Below are positions 44,202 to 52,839 of a stretch of 64,000 nt of DNA, piece by piece. The number at the start of each line of letters is the position of its first letter. Position 1 is the stretch's first letter. A program made the translations under genes and the position numbers. The notes under the pieces were generated by a model. The model had not been told where the DNA came from. It saw nothing but the letters and a program-made list of their open reading frames with translations, and did no database searches. Source of the DNA: Lysobacterales bacterium 63-13 (GTDB lineage Bacteria > Pseudomonadota > Gammaproteobacteria > Xanthomonadales > Rhodanobacteraceae); NCBI GenBank assembly GCA_001899855.1, contig MKWR01000029.1, forward strand, positions 79,212 to 143,211. The letters are read 5' to 3'.

Positions 44202-44540
44202 TCAATCGAGAAAGATGAAGAATGCCGCAACGACGATCAGGGCGAAGCCAAGCAGGTGGTTCCACTTGATGCTGGCACCGAGCCAGAAAACCGAAAATCC
44301 CATGAACACGATCAGGGTGATGATCTCCTGGATCGTCTTCAGTTGCGCCGGGTTGTAGACCGTGTAGCCAATGCGGTTGGCCGGCACCTGCAGGCAGTAT
44401 TCGAAGAAGGCGATTCCCCAGCTGACCAGGATCACCAGCAGCAGTGGGCGATTGGTGAATTTGAGATGGCCGTACCAGGCGAACGTCATGAAGACGTTGG
44501 ATCCAACCAGCAGCAGGATTGGTGCGATATGGCTCCACAT
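44202..44540 (-). CDS. DUF486-family small membrane protein
   Basis: 112 residues from ATG 44540. Four hydrophobic helices fill the protein. The patterns NVFMTFAWYGHLKF, SWGIAFFEYCLQVPANRIGY and QLKTIQEIITLIVF are those of DUF486, a small family related to DMT transporters of unknown substrate. The second helix with FEYCLQVPANR is the most conserved part. Stands between convergent and same-strand neighbours without evident operon partners. Confidence 0.9.
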   Translation of the reverse strand: MWSHIAPILLLVGSNVFMTFAWYGHLKFTNRPLLLVILVSWGIAFFEYCLQVPANRIGYTVYNPAQLKTIQEIITLIVFMGFSVFWLGASIKWNHLLGFALIVVAAFFIFLD

Positions 44541-44625
44541 GCGGGAAATCTCCGGGTTGGACCGTGGCGCTGCCCAGCATAAGCGAAGATCCGCGCACCA
44601 CCCTGGCCGCACGGCGCGCAGGTTG

Positions 44626-44952
44626 CTACGGCTCGTCCTTGCCGATGAAGCGCGACTCGTAGAGCAGGGCTTCGATCACCGATTCCTGGCCAGGCTGGAA
44701 CTCGAAGCCGAGGTCGTCCTGGCCATGGCGCACGCAATCGGCTTCGACCGCGATCACGGTTTCCTGGTCGAAGATGAAATAGATGCGGCAGCGGCGGCGA
44801 TCATCGCCGGCCCAATGCTGCGGGCGCGCCAGGCAGGCGCCGCCCTGGGACAGATCGCGCACCTCGCTCAGCCAGCCTTGGCCGGCATGGGTGATCAGGG
44901 CTGCCGAGAAGATCGGCAGGCGCGGAAAGCGGCGTTTCTCGTCGGTGCTCAT
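44626..44952 (-). CDS. PilZ-domain protein
   Basis: 108 residues from ATG 44952. The N-terminal EKRRFPRLP matches the RxxxR c-di-GMP-binding motif of PilZ, and VRDLSQGGACL matches the D/NxSxxG motif, so nucleotide binding is likely. The protein is a single PilZ domain without partner domains; its output is unknown, but PilZ proteins commonly act on motility, pili or polysaccharide synthesis, which fits the adjacent module. Confidence 0.88.
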   Translation of the reverse strand: MSTDEKRRFPRLPIFSAALITHAGQGWLSEVRDLSQGGACLARPQHWAGDDRRRCRIYFIFDQETVIAVEADCVRHGQDDLGFEFQPGQESVIEALLYESRFIGKDEP

Positions 44953-45008
44953 TGCCTTCACGATAGCCGCCGGATGCTTCACTGCGCAAGCAGAGTCCCT
45001 GCGCGAAA

Positions 45009-47489
45009 TCAGGTTCCGTGACGCAATACCAGCATCGGTGGCGTGCTGGCGATGCGCCGCGTGCCGAGCAGGCCGGCGAGCATGACTATCACCGCCGAGG
45101 CGAGTGCAACCAGCGCCAACGACAGCCAAGGCGGCGTGTAGTCGGTCATGCGGAAGACATTGCCGGCAAGGGCAACGCCGGTGGCCGCCGCACCGGCCGC
45201 AGCGATGAGGCCGGCAAGCATGCCGAGTACGGCGAACTCACCAAGCACCGCGGCATTCAACTGGCCGCTGTTGGCACCAAGGGTGCGCAGCAAGGCAATC
45301 TCGAAGCGGCGCTCCTCGGCGGTGGCGGCAAGCGCGGCAAAGAGGACGAGGATGCCGGCGGCGAGGCTGAAGCCGAGCACCCAGGTCACCGCTGCCGAAA
45401 CCCGGCCGATGATGTCGCGGATGCGATCGAGGATCGAGCTGACATCGATCAGCGACAGGTTCGGCATGGCCCGCGAGAGCTCGGCCAGTGATGCGGGCGG
45501 CGGCAGGTGGAAGCTCGATATCAGGCTGTGCGGAAGGTTCTCCGCATGCGCAGGATCGAGCATCATGAAGAAGTTGACGCGGAACGAATCCCAGTCGACC
45601 TCACGCACGCTGGTCACGCTGGCGGTGATTTCCTGGTCGGCAAAGCGGAAGGTCATGGTGTCGCCGAGGGTGAGCTTGAACAGTTCCACCCAACTTGTGT
45701 CGACGGAGAGTTCGGCCGCTTGCGCATGCTCATCCGCCCAGCGCCCGTCGACGATGCGGTTGGACGGCGGCAGGTCGGCACTCCAGGACACCCGCACCTC
45801 GCCTTCGACGAAATTGCCGGCACGCGAATCCGGTTCGAAATCCGTTGCGCGCACCGGCTTGCCATTGATTGCCACGAGTTTTCCCGCCGCCAGCGGCAGC
45901 AGGCTGAGATTGTCGGCACCCAGCGCCTGCAGGCGCCCGCTGAATTCCTCGCGCTGATCGGCCTGCAGGTTGAGGACGAAATAATTCGGCGTGTCGGCGG
46001 GGAGGTCGGCGCGCCAGCGATCGAGCAGCGAAGGGCCGACCACGGCAAGCAGATCGAGTGCGGTCAGGCTGAGGGCAAGCGCGCCGACCTGGATCAAGGT
46101 CAGCGTGCGCCGCCGGTTGAGATTGGCCAGGCCGAAACGCAAGGCCCCCGGCAGCCGGCGCGAACCGGCGCGCAGGATCTTCAGCAGCAGCAGCGTGAAG
46201 ACCAGGGTCACCAGGGCCACGCCGGCCAGGCCGCTGGCGAGCACGCCGGCCAGGCGGGTCGAGCCACTTTCCAGCAGGATGAGCAGGCCGCCTACCGCAA
46301 ACGGCAGCAGATACAACGCATCGAAGCGGCGCAAGCGGGTTTGCAGGTCGCGCCGGAACACGCGCATCGGCTCGACATCGCGCAGGCGCAACAGTGGCGG
46401 CAAGGCAAAGCCGAAGAGCACGGCCAGGCCAATCAGGAAGGCCGAGGCCGATGCTGCCAGCGGGATGCTGCCGGTGGTCGTGCCGAGCAACTCGCGCGCA
46501 AAGACAAAGGCGATCTGCTGCATGCTGAGTCCGAGCAGGGCACCGAGGAGACAGGCCGGCAGCGCGAGCAGGAGCAGCTCGAAGGCCAGGCCGAGGACAA
46601 TCTCGCGACGGCTCGCGCCAAGGCAACGCAGCACGGCGACTTCCTCGGTCTTGCGTCGGGCAAAGCGCTGCGCGGCGAGGGCGACCGCGATGCCGGCCAG
46701 CAAGGCGGCCAGCAAGGCCGCCAGGCGCAGGAAGTTCTCGCCACGCTCGAAGGAATTGCGCAGGTTGGCTTGGGCCTCGGCGACGGTGATCAGGCGTGCG
46801 CTGGCCGGCAGGTTGTCCTTGGCCCAACCGGCGTAATCCGCGACCGCCTCCATCGCCCCGGCGACGAGGATGCGGAAGTTCGCCCGACTGCCGGCACCGA
46901 GCAAGCCGCTGGCCTCGGCATCCGTCGTGTTCATCAGCACCGTGGGTGCGAACTGGAACACCGCTCCGCCCGGCGCGCTGACGATCTCGCCCATGATGAG
47001 GAGATCGCGGCCTCCCAGTTGCAGGCTATCGCCGACCTTGCGCCCCAGCGCATTGAGCACGGCGCGATCCGCATAGGCCTGCCCGGGTGCCGGTGCCGCA
47101 GCATTGTGCTGCATGCCCGCGGCATCCTTGACCTGCAGTGCGCCGCGCAGTGGATAGTGCTCATCGACTGCACGGACTTCGCTGAACTGGCTGTTGTCGC
47201 CAGCAAACACCACGCTGGAGAATTCGACGCTGCGGCTGCTCGACAGGCCCAGCGCCGTTGCCTTGGCGGTGAAGGATTCGGGCAGCGGCGTGCGCCGCGC
47301 GGAGACGCCGAGATCGCCGCCGAGCAATTCCGTGGCCGAGGCGAGGATCGCGGTTTCGACGCGACTCGCCAGCGTGCCGACGGCGGTCAGCGCAGCGACA
47401 GCAAGCACCAAGGCAGCGGCCAGCATCGCCAGCTCGCCATGGCGGAATTCGCGGCGCAGGCTGCGCGCAGCGAAGACCAGCGGGTTCAT
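45009..47489 (-). CDS. ybbP: YbbP-type FtsX-like ABC permease
   Basis: 826 residues from ATG 47489, overlapping the ATPase gene by 4 bases. Ten hydrophobic segments in the MacB/FtsX layout: one N-terminal helix (about 17-40), a periplasmic region, FtsX core helices with RKTEEVAVLRCLGASRREI (about 290-310), further helices in the middle, a second periplasmic region (about 480-690) and a second FtsX core with EERRFEIALLRTLGA. Matches the YbbA-YbbP exporter family, implicated in moving lipophilic substrates and linked to TesA. Confidence 0.92.
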   Translation of the reverse strand: MNPLVFAARSLRREFRHGELAMLAAALVLAVAALTAVGTLASRVETAILASATELLGGDLGVSARRTPLPESFTAKATALGLSSSRSVEFSSVVFAGDNSQFSEVRAVDEHYPLRGALQVKDAAGMQHNAAAPAPGQAYADRAVLNALGRKVGDSLQLGGRDLLIMGEIVSAPGGAVFQFAPTVLMNTTDAEASGLLGAGSRANFRILVAGAMEAVADYAGWAKDNLPASARLITVAEAQANLRNSFERGENFLRLAALLAALLAGIAVALAAQRFARRKTEEVAVLRCLGASRREIVLGLAFELLLLALPACLLGALLGLSMQQIAFVFARELLGTTTGSIPLAASASAFLIGLAVLFGFALPPLLRLRDVEPMRVFRRDLQTRLRRFDALYLLPFAVGGLLILLESGSTRLAGVLASGLAGVALVTLVFTLLLLKILRAGSRRLPGALRFGLANLNRRRTLTLIQVGALALSLTALDLLAVVGPSLLDRWRADLPADTPNYFVLNLQADQREEFSGRLQALGADNLSLLPLAAGKLVAINGKPVRATDFEPDSRAGNFVEGEVRVSWSADLPPSNRIVDGRWADEHAQAAELSVDTSWVELFKLTLGDTMTFRFADQEITASVTSVREVDWDSFRVNFFMMLDPAHAENLPHSLISSFHLPPPASLAELSRAMPNLSLIDVSSILDRIRDIIGRVSAAVTWVLGFSLAAGILVLFAALAATAEERRFEIALLRTLGANSGQLNAAVLGEFAVLGMLAGLIAAAGAAATGVALAGNVFRMTDYTPPWLSLALVALASAVIVMLAGLLGTRRIASTPPMLVLRHGT

Positions 47490-48175
47490 GCGTCCTCCTC
47501 GACGACGCGCCCGTCGCGCAGGCGCAGCATGCGCGCGCAACGTGCGGCAAGATCGAGGTCATGGCTGACGAGGACCAGGGTTGTCGCATGTTCGCGATTC
47601 AAGTCGAACAGCAAGTCGCTGACCGCCGCGCCGGTGCGCTGGTCGAGATTGCCGGTTGGTTCGTCGGCAAACAGCAGTTGCGGACCGTGCACGAAGGCGC
47701 GGGCGAGGGCGACACGTTGCTGCTCGCCGCCGGAAAGCTGATGCGGGTAGTGGTGCAGGCGCTTGCCGAGGCCGACATCGCCGAGCACGCTGGCGGCGCG
47801 CTGGCGGGCATCGCTGCGGCCTTCCAGTTCGAGCGGCAGCATGACGTTCTCTCCGGCATTCAGCGCCGGCAGCAGGTGGAATGACTGGAAGACAAAGCCG
47901 ACCAGACGGCGACGCACGCGTGCACGGGCCTCTTCATCGAGGCGATCCAGTGGCTCGCCCGCAAGGGTGATGCTGCCGCTGGTCGGCCGATCCAGACCCG
48001 CGAGCAGGCCGAGCAGGGTGGTCTTGCCCGAACCGGAGGCGCCGACTATGGCGAGGCTTGCCCCGCGTTCGACACTCAGGCTGACCTCGTCGAGGATCAG
48101 CAGGCGACCATCAGGGCCATCGACGGCTTTGCTAAGCTTCTCGGCACTGAGCACCGTTGTGGAATCGATCGACAT
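47486..48175 (-). CDS. ybbA: YbbA-type ABC exporter ATPase
   Basis: 229 residues from ATG 48175, with AGGAT about 9 bases upstream; ATG 48184 would add three residues. MacB/LolD-type ATPase: Walker A GASGSGKTT, signature LSGGEQQR, Walker B LLFADEPTGNLD. It pairs with the YbbP permease, whose ATG overlaps its stop. Divergent from tesA with start codons sharing the sequence CATG. Confidence 0.94.
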   Translation of the reverse strand: MSIDSTTVLSAEKLSKAVDGPDGRLLILDEVSLSVERGASLAIVGASGSGKTTLLGLLAGLDRPTSGSITLAGEPLDRLDEEARARVRRRLVGFVFQSFHLLPALNAGENVMLPLELEGRSDARQRAASVLGDVGLGKRLHHYPHQLSGGEQQRVALARAFVHGPQLLFADEPTGNLDQRTGAAVSDLLFDLNREHATTLVLVSHDLDLAARCARMLRLRDGRVVEEDA

Positions 48176-48803
48176 GCTGCGCATCCTGTGTTTGTTCCTG
48201 CTGCTGGCCGTGCCAGCGACATCGCTTGAGGCCCGTGAATCGCCGCGCCCGGTTCTGGTGCTCGGTGATTCGCTTTCCGCCGCCTATGGAATCCCGGTGG
48301 ATTCCGGTTGGGTCAATCTGCTGCGCACGCGCCTGAAGGAGTCTGGCGCCGTTGCTGATGTCGTCAATGCCTCGATCAGCGGTGAAACCACATCGGGCGG
48401 CCTGGCCCGCATCGAAAGCCTGCTGGCCGAACACAAACCCGTTCTTGTCCTCCTCGAGCTGGGCGCGAATGATGCCCTGCGCGGCTTGCCACTGGGCACG
48501 CCGAAACAGAACCTGTCGCGCATGATCCGCCTGGCCATGGATTCCGGTGCCGCGGTGTTGCTGATCGGAACCGAGATTCCCACCAACTACGGCCCGCAGT
48601 ATCGGGACGGGCTGAGGGACATGTATCGGGATCTGGCGGCGGAATTCAACGTGCCATTGGTCCCGTTCCTGCTCGAAGGCGTCGCCCTTGATGACTCCCT
48701 GATGCAGCCCGATGGCCTGCATCCCACCGCTGCAGCCCAACCAATGGTGCTTGCCAACGTGTTGCCGGTGGTCATGAAGGCATTGGCTGGGCAACGGGAA
48801 TAG
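48174..48803 (+). CDS. tesA: Periplasmic acyl-CoA thioesterase I / arylesterase, GDSL hydrolase
   Basis: Multifunctional esterase (thioesterase I/protease I/lysophospholipase L1). 209 residues from ATG 48174. Signal peptide about 1-23. SGNH blocks: nucleophile Ser in VLGDSLSAAYG, Gly in ISGETTSGG, Asn in LELGANDALRG, and Asp-His in DGLHPTAA. The start codon overlaps that of the divergent ybbA, so each gene's leader is inside the other's coding sequence, an arrangement also seen in E. coli at short range. The stop TAG lies within a GGGAATAGGG repeat arm. Confidence 0.95.
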   Translation: MLRILCLFLLLAVPATSLEARESPRPVLVLGDSLSAAYGIPVDSGWVNLLRTRLKESGAVADVVNASISGETTSGGLARIESLLAEHKPVLVLLELGANDALRGLPLGTPKQNLSRMIRLAMDSGAAVLLIGTEIPTNYGPQYRDGLRDMYRDLAAEFNVPLVPFLLEGVALDDSLMQPDGLHPTAAAQPMVLANVLPVVMKALAGQRE

Positions 48804-48835
48804 GGAATAGAGAAACGGGAATAGGACGGGGAAGA
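48796..48835. repeat. Single GGGAATAG repeat arm at the end of tesA
   Basis: GGGAATAGGGAATAGAG followed by ACGGGAATAGGACGGGG. Only the left arm of the inverted element is clear. The tesA stop codon (48801-48803) is part of it. The 135 bases to the next gene hold nothing else recognisable. Confidence 0.7.
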
Positions 48836-48974
48836 CAGGAGGTCGCACCGAACAGCAAAGCTGGCCCGGATGCCAACGGCGCAAGTGAGGGACGTTGCAC
48901 AGCTGAGGTAGGTACCAGGAAATGGACAGGCTTTATCCTCAAGGCTGGAAACCCGCCATCACACGGAGAATTGC

Positions 48975-49973
48975 ATGCGCCTGCTCGCCATCGTTCTTAC
49001 GCTCGCCATCAGCAGCAACGCCTTCGCCGACCAGCAACCGGCCTACGGGCCGCGTCTGGAGGGTTTCGACTATCCCTATCCGGTTCAACTGTACGGACTC
49101 GTTTCGCAACGCCAGCCACTGCAGATGGCGTATCTGGATGTGGCAGCTCGCGCTCCGAGCAACGGGCGAACCGTTGTCCTTCTGCATGGCAAGAACTTCT
49201 GCGCGGCGACCTGGGAAACCAGCATCGCCGCGCTGGCTGGCGCAGGTTACCGCGTCATTGCCCCGGATCAGATCGGTTTCTGCAAATCCAGCAAGCCACA
49301 GCATTATCAGTTCAGTCTGGAGCAACTGGCCGCGAACACGCGTGCGCTCCTCGACAGCCTCGGCATCGAAAAATCTGTGGTGATCGGCCATTCCATGGGT
49401 GGCATGCTCGCCATCCGCTATGCGCTGATGTATCCGCAGGCCACCCTTCAACTTGCACTGGTGAATCCGATCGGCCTGGAGGACTGGCGCGCCGCCGGGG
49501 TTCCCTGGCGCAGCGTGGATGCGTGGTATCAACAGGATTTGAAAACAAGTTTCGAGAGCATCCAGAAATATCAGATGGACGTCTATTACGCCGGGACGTG
49601 GAAACCGGAATTTGCACGCTGGGCGCGCATGCAAGCGGGCATGTATGCAGGGCCGGGAAGGAACCAGGTGGCCTGGGATCAGGCGCTCGCCTACGACATG
49701 ATCTACAGCCAGCCAGTCGTCCACGAGTTGCCGAAAATTGCCGTGCCGACGACGCTTTTCATCGGGCAGAAGGATCGTACCGCGATCGGCAGGGATCTGG
49801 CATCAACCGAGATCAAGGCGCGGCTTGGCGATTATCCCGCACTGGGTCGTCGTGCGGCGGCCGCCATACCAGACGCACAACTGATCGAGTTCGCCGATCT
49901 CGGCCACTCGCCCCAGGTACAGGATCCAGAACGCTTCAATGCCGCCCTGATCAAGGCGCTGGCGCTGCATTGA
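48975..49973 (+). CDS. Secreted or periplasmic alpha/beta hydrolase
   Basis: 332 residues from ATG 48975. Signal peptide about 1-18. The oxyanion segment VVLLHGKNFCAATW (67-80), nucleophile elbow GHSMGG with Ser140, an Asp near 260 (FIGQKDRTAIG) and His near 310 (DLGHSPQ) give a full catalytic triad. Resembles haloperoxidase/epoxide hydrolase-like esterases; substrate unknown. Its signal peptide makes it a possible exported enzyme. Free-standing, followed by a REP-like block. Confidence 0.88.
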   Translation: MRLLAIVLTLAISSNAFADQQPAYGPRLEGFDYPYPVQLYGLVSQRQPLQMAYLDVAARAPSNGRTVVLLHGKNFCAATWETSIAALAGAGYRVIAPDQIGFCKSSKPQHYQFSLEQLAANTRALLDSLGIEKSVVIGHSMGGMLAIRYALMYPQATLQLALVNPIGLEDWRAAGVPWRSVDAWYQQDLKTSFESIQKYQMDVYYAGTWKPEFARWARMQAGMYAGPGRNQVAWDQALAYDMIYSQPVVHELPKIAVPTTLFIGQKDRTAIGRDLASTEIKARLGDYPALGRRAAAAIPDAQLIEFADLGHSPQVQDPERFNAALIKALALH

Positions 49974-50484
49974 TCGGCGCTGAGCAAACGCAATAACGGA
50001 ATGAACAAATTGAACAAATCAAGAGTCAGTGACTTCACGAGTTGTCGTTCAGAGTTGAACCCGCCCGGCTTCTCGTAGGAGGCGGCTTCAGCCGCACCCC
50101 CCCCAAAGGGGAATTCCTACGGTCGCGATGCCACTTCTCGCAACGTGCCAAAACGCATCGGGCATGAATGCCCTTCCTACGGACAACCGATGAGCGGCGC
50201 GGGCTTCTTGGGTGGTGCTCGCGTTGCCGCTTCTCGCAGGAGGCGGCGTCAGCCGTCCCAAAAAGGGACTGATGTCCCAAAACGGGGACTCCCTTCGGTC
50301 GCGATGAGTTGCTCTTTCGCAACGTACCGAAGGGCATCGGGCATGAATGCCCTTCCTACGGAAAACCGATGGCCGGCGCGGGCTTCGATGGATTGGCTCG
50401 CGTTACCGTTTTCTGCAACGACGCGCTTCCGTGGGGGAGTCGAAGGTTAACCGCGCGCGGTCTCCCAATCCCCGCTCCCCGCCA
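49974..50484. repeat. REP-like repeat block: two tandem imperfect units of about 160-180 bases
   Basis: No gene in 511 bases. Unit 1 spans about 50069-50229 and unit 2 about 50230-50410. Each has the ordered parts CTTCTCGxAGGAGGCGGC, TCAGCCG, TTCGGTCGCGATG or TACGGTCGCGATG, TCGCAACGT, then GCATCGGGCATGAATGCCC, TTCCTACGG, AACCGATG and GCGCGGGCTTC. GGGCAT/ATGCCC forms a hairpin with GA loop in both units (50160-50173, 50339-50352). The layout is that of REP/BIME elements after a gene end. Confidence 0.8.
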
Positions 50485-51048
50485 CTAGCGATTCGGTGTT
50501 TCCCGTACCGGGCGTTTGGCCAGCTTGCGTTGCAGGGTGCGTCGATGCAGGCCGAGGCGGCGGGCGGCTTCGGAGATGTTGCCCTCGCACTCGGTGAGGA
50601 CACGCTGGATGTGTTCCCACTCCAGGCGTTTCAGCGGCGGCGGTGCGTCGGGAAGGTTGTCGACACCATCCACCTGGGCCCCGGCATGGCCGAGCAAGGC
50701 CTGGGCGACCTGGTCGGCATCGACCGGCTTGGCCAGGTAATCGTGCGCACCGCGCTTGATCGCTTCGACGGCGGTGGCGATCGAGGCGTAACCGGTGAGC
50801 AGCAGGATGCGCACGCCGGGTCGGGCTGTATTGAGGCGCGGGATCAGGGAAAGCCCGCTCTCGCTGCCGAGTTTGAGATCGAGGACGATGTAGCGCGGTT
50901 GCATCTCGACGCAGCGTGCCAGTGCTTCGGTTCCATCCTTTGCCGTGGTCACCTCGAATCCGCGTGCGGCGAGCGCGCGTCCGAGGACATGGAGAAAAAC
51001 CTCATCGTCGTCGATGAGCAGTACACGATCGGTGGTTTCAATGTTCAT
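50485..51048 (-). CDS. regA: Response regulator of the RegA/PrrA/ActR type
   Basis: 187 residues from ATG 51048. Receiver domain about 1-125 with the acidic pair in LLIDDDE, phosphoacceptor Asp57 in VLDLKLG, Thr in LLLTGYAS and Lys in YLAKPVD. A short linker with the Pro run DAPPPLKRLEWEHI leads to a Fis-type helix-turn-helix (about 145-182: ISEAARRLGLHRRTLQRKL), as in RegA. This architecture is specific for redox regulators of the RegBA family. Overlaps regB by 11 bases, so it is coupled to the kinase. Confidence 0.93.
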   Translation of the reverse strand: MNIETTDRVLLIDDDEVFLHVLGRALAARGFEVTTAKDGTEALARCVEMQPRYIVLDLKLGSESGLSLIPRLNTARPGVRILLLTGYASIATAVEAIKRGAHDYLAKPVDADQVAQALLGHAGAQVDGVDNLPDAPPPLKRLEWEHIQRVLTECEGNISEAARRLGLHRRTLQRKLAKRPVRETPNR

Positions 51049-52345
51049 GGGGTGGATTGTCCAGCCTTGGCAGTGGCAGACGCAAACATTGCCGCGTGCC
51101 GCCGCCCGCGGCAGCCACCGCGTTGAGGGTGCCGCCGAAGCGTTCGGCTGTGGCATTGGCCAAGGCGAGGCCGAGGCCGAGGCCATCATGCTTGGTCGTC
51201 TGGAAACCGAACCCGCTGGCCGCTGCGGACGCGGCGCGCATGCCGCGACCGTGGTCGCGCACCTGGATTTCGAGGATGTCGCCATCGGCGCGCGCGGTCA
51301 TCTCGACGCGTGCATCGCCATTGGCGAGCGAGGCGTCGGCGGCATTGTTGAGCAGGTTGACGATGGCGTGCTGCAAGGCAGGAACAACCGCGATGCGACG
51401 TGCGCCAACTTCTTCGTCGATGGTGAAACTGGCCTCCGCTTCCGGGCGCAGCAGGCTGAACGAATCGCGCGTTGCCGCACAGAGCTCGGCGACACTGATC
51501 CATTCGGCAATGCCGGCCAACTGGTTGCTGCCGACCTTGACCAGTTCGCGCAGGATGTCGCGGCAACGATCCGCCTGGCCGATGAGCAACTTGAAATCCG
51601 CCTGCAGGGTCGCGCTGGTGGAGTTTTCACGGGCCAGCTCGGCAAGCAGGGTGCGGATGGTCGACAGCGGCGTATTCAGCTCGTGTGCGGTGCTCGCCGC
51701 CTGCGTGGCAATGGCAAGGATGCCTTCGTCGCGCAGGGCGCGCACGCGCTCGTGTTCGACTTCCGCCTGTTGCGCACGCAAGGCGCGCGCGAGGCGGGCA
51801 ATGAAGAAGCCGAGCATGCCCGCGGTGATGGCGAAGCTGATTGCCATGCCGGTCAGGTGCAGGTTGAAGAACAGGCCACTGCTGCCGGCATCGCTGACTT
51901 CCGGCAGGACAACGGAGAAACGCATCAGCAGCAGGTAGGTCGCCACGGCGAGGGTTGCCACGATCGCCACCGAACGCAGCGGAAGGGCAGTGGCGGCGAG
52001 CGTGATCGGCATGACCAGCAGGGACACGAACGGATTGCTCGCTCCGCCCGTCAGATAGAGCAGGTAGCCAAGGACAAGGGTGTCGATGGCGATATGCACG
52101 ACCGGCTCCCAGCCCGCCATGGCCGATTTCTGGCGCAGTCGCCAGAGCACCAGCAGGTTGAACAGGGCGAGTACGGCAATTGCCGCCAGCAGTCGCGTCA
52201 CGGGAATCGCCAGACCGAGCACCTGGGCGACGAAGGCGATGGTGACGAGCTGGCCGCCGATTGCGCAAAGGCGCAGCCAGGCCAGGGTTGCGACAAGCTG
52301 GCGGCGGCCATGTGGCCAGGATCGGCCAGCCTGGTGGGGTATCAA
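51038..52345 (-). CDS. regB: Redox-sensing histidine kinase of the RegB/PrrB type
   Basis: Membrane kinase, 435 residues from TTG 52345 (GGAG about 9 bases upstream; no ATG or GTG fits). Six hydrophobic segments (about 20-185). The quinone-site heptapeptide GGxxNPF is present as GGASNPF at 100-106. The H-box HELNTPLST has His221, and Cys261 (DRCRDIL) lies exactly 40 residues later, the same spacing as His225-Cys265 of Rhodobacter RegB, whose cysteine senses redox state. ATPase boxes: NLLNNAADAS, DHGRGM, GLGLGLALA. Probably tunes respiration-linked genes. Confidence 0.93.
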   Translation of the reverse strand: MIPHQAGRSWPHGRRQLVATLAWLRLCAIGGQLVTIAFVAQVLGLAIPVTRLLAAIAVLALFNLLVLWRLRQKSAMAGWEPVVHIAIDTLVLGYLLYLTGGASNPFVSLLVMPITLAATALPLRSVAIVATLAVATYLLLMRFSVVLPEVSDAGSSGLFFNLHLTGMAISFAITAGMLGFFIARLARALRAQQAEVEHERVRALRDEGILAIATQAASTAHELNTPLSTIRTLLAELARENSTSATLQADFKLLIGQADRCRDILRELVKVGSNQLAGIAEWISVAELCAATRDSFSLLRPEAEASFTIDEEVGARRIAVVPALQHAIVNLLNNAADASLANGDARVEMTARADGDILEIQVRDHGRGMRAASAAASGFGFQTTKHDGLGLGLALANATAERFGGTLNAVAAAGGGTRQCLRLPLPRLDNPPHEH

Positions 52346-52433
52346 GGGGATCTCCGCCTGCCCGAATGCTGCTGGCCGACAAGCATAGCAGCGTTGCCCG
52401 GCGCGGGCAGCCGGGCGCTGGGGTTGCGCAAGG

Positions 52434-52604
52434 CTAGAAGATCGCCACGCCGAGGACGAGGCCAAGCAAGGCCAGCACCAGCAGGACCAGGAAGATACCG
52501 AAGATCAACTTGGCTATTCCGGCACTCGCACCGGCAACCCCGCTGAAGCCCAGGGCGCCTGCAAGCAGTGAAATCACGGCAAATATCAGTGCAAGTTTGA
52601 GCAT
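52434..52604 (-). CDS. DUF1328 (YtjA-like) small membrane protein
   Basis: 56 residues from ATG 52604, with GGAGAA 8 bases upstream. Almost wholly hydrophobic, two helices (about 3-22 and 28-54), starting [20 protein letters not shown], the DUF1328 pattern. E. coli YtjA is the model member and its function is unknown. The 235 bases upstream (52605-52839) contain its promoter presumably; nothing else was recognised there. Confidence 0.9.
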   Translation of the reverse strand: MLKLALIFAVISLLAGALGFSGVAGASAGIAKLIFGIFLVLLVLALLGLVLGVAIF

Positions 52605-52839
52605 GTCGTTCTCCTTCGCGATCGGGCCGCATTGCGGCATTCACCCGGGAGGAATTCCAGGGATCGACATGCTGGCACGGGGAGGCCGGTTTTCCGCCGT
52701 TTCAGCGGCAGTCATTCAGGCGCCAGCGGGCATCAGCGGGCTGCGCACGATGTGATGAACATGCAAAGTATCCTTCAAGACATGTTCACGCCTGGTCAGG
52801 TCGTCGCTTGTCCAGCGCAGTGTTGCTTGCGGCGGAAGC

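Noticed and set aside
45507-47741. 744-codon plus-strand frame opposite ybbP
   Set aside because: Low-complexity Arg/Gln/Gly peptide with no recognisable domain; ybbP on the other strand is complete.
50069-50410. CRISPR-like array
   Set aside because: Only two long imperfect units, no regular spacers and no cas genes; a REP-like explanation fits better.
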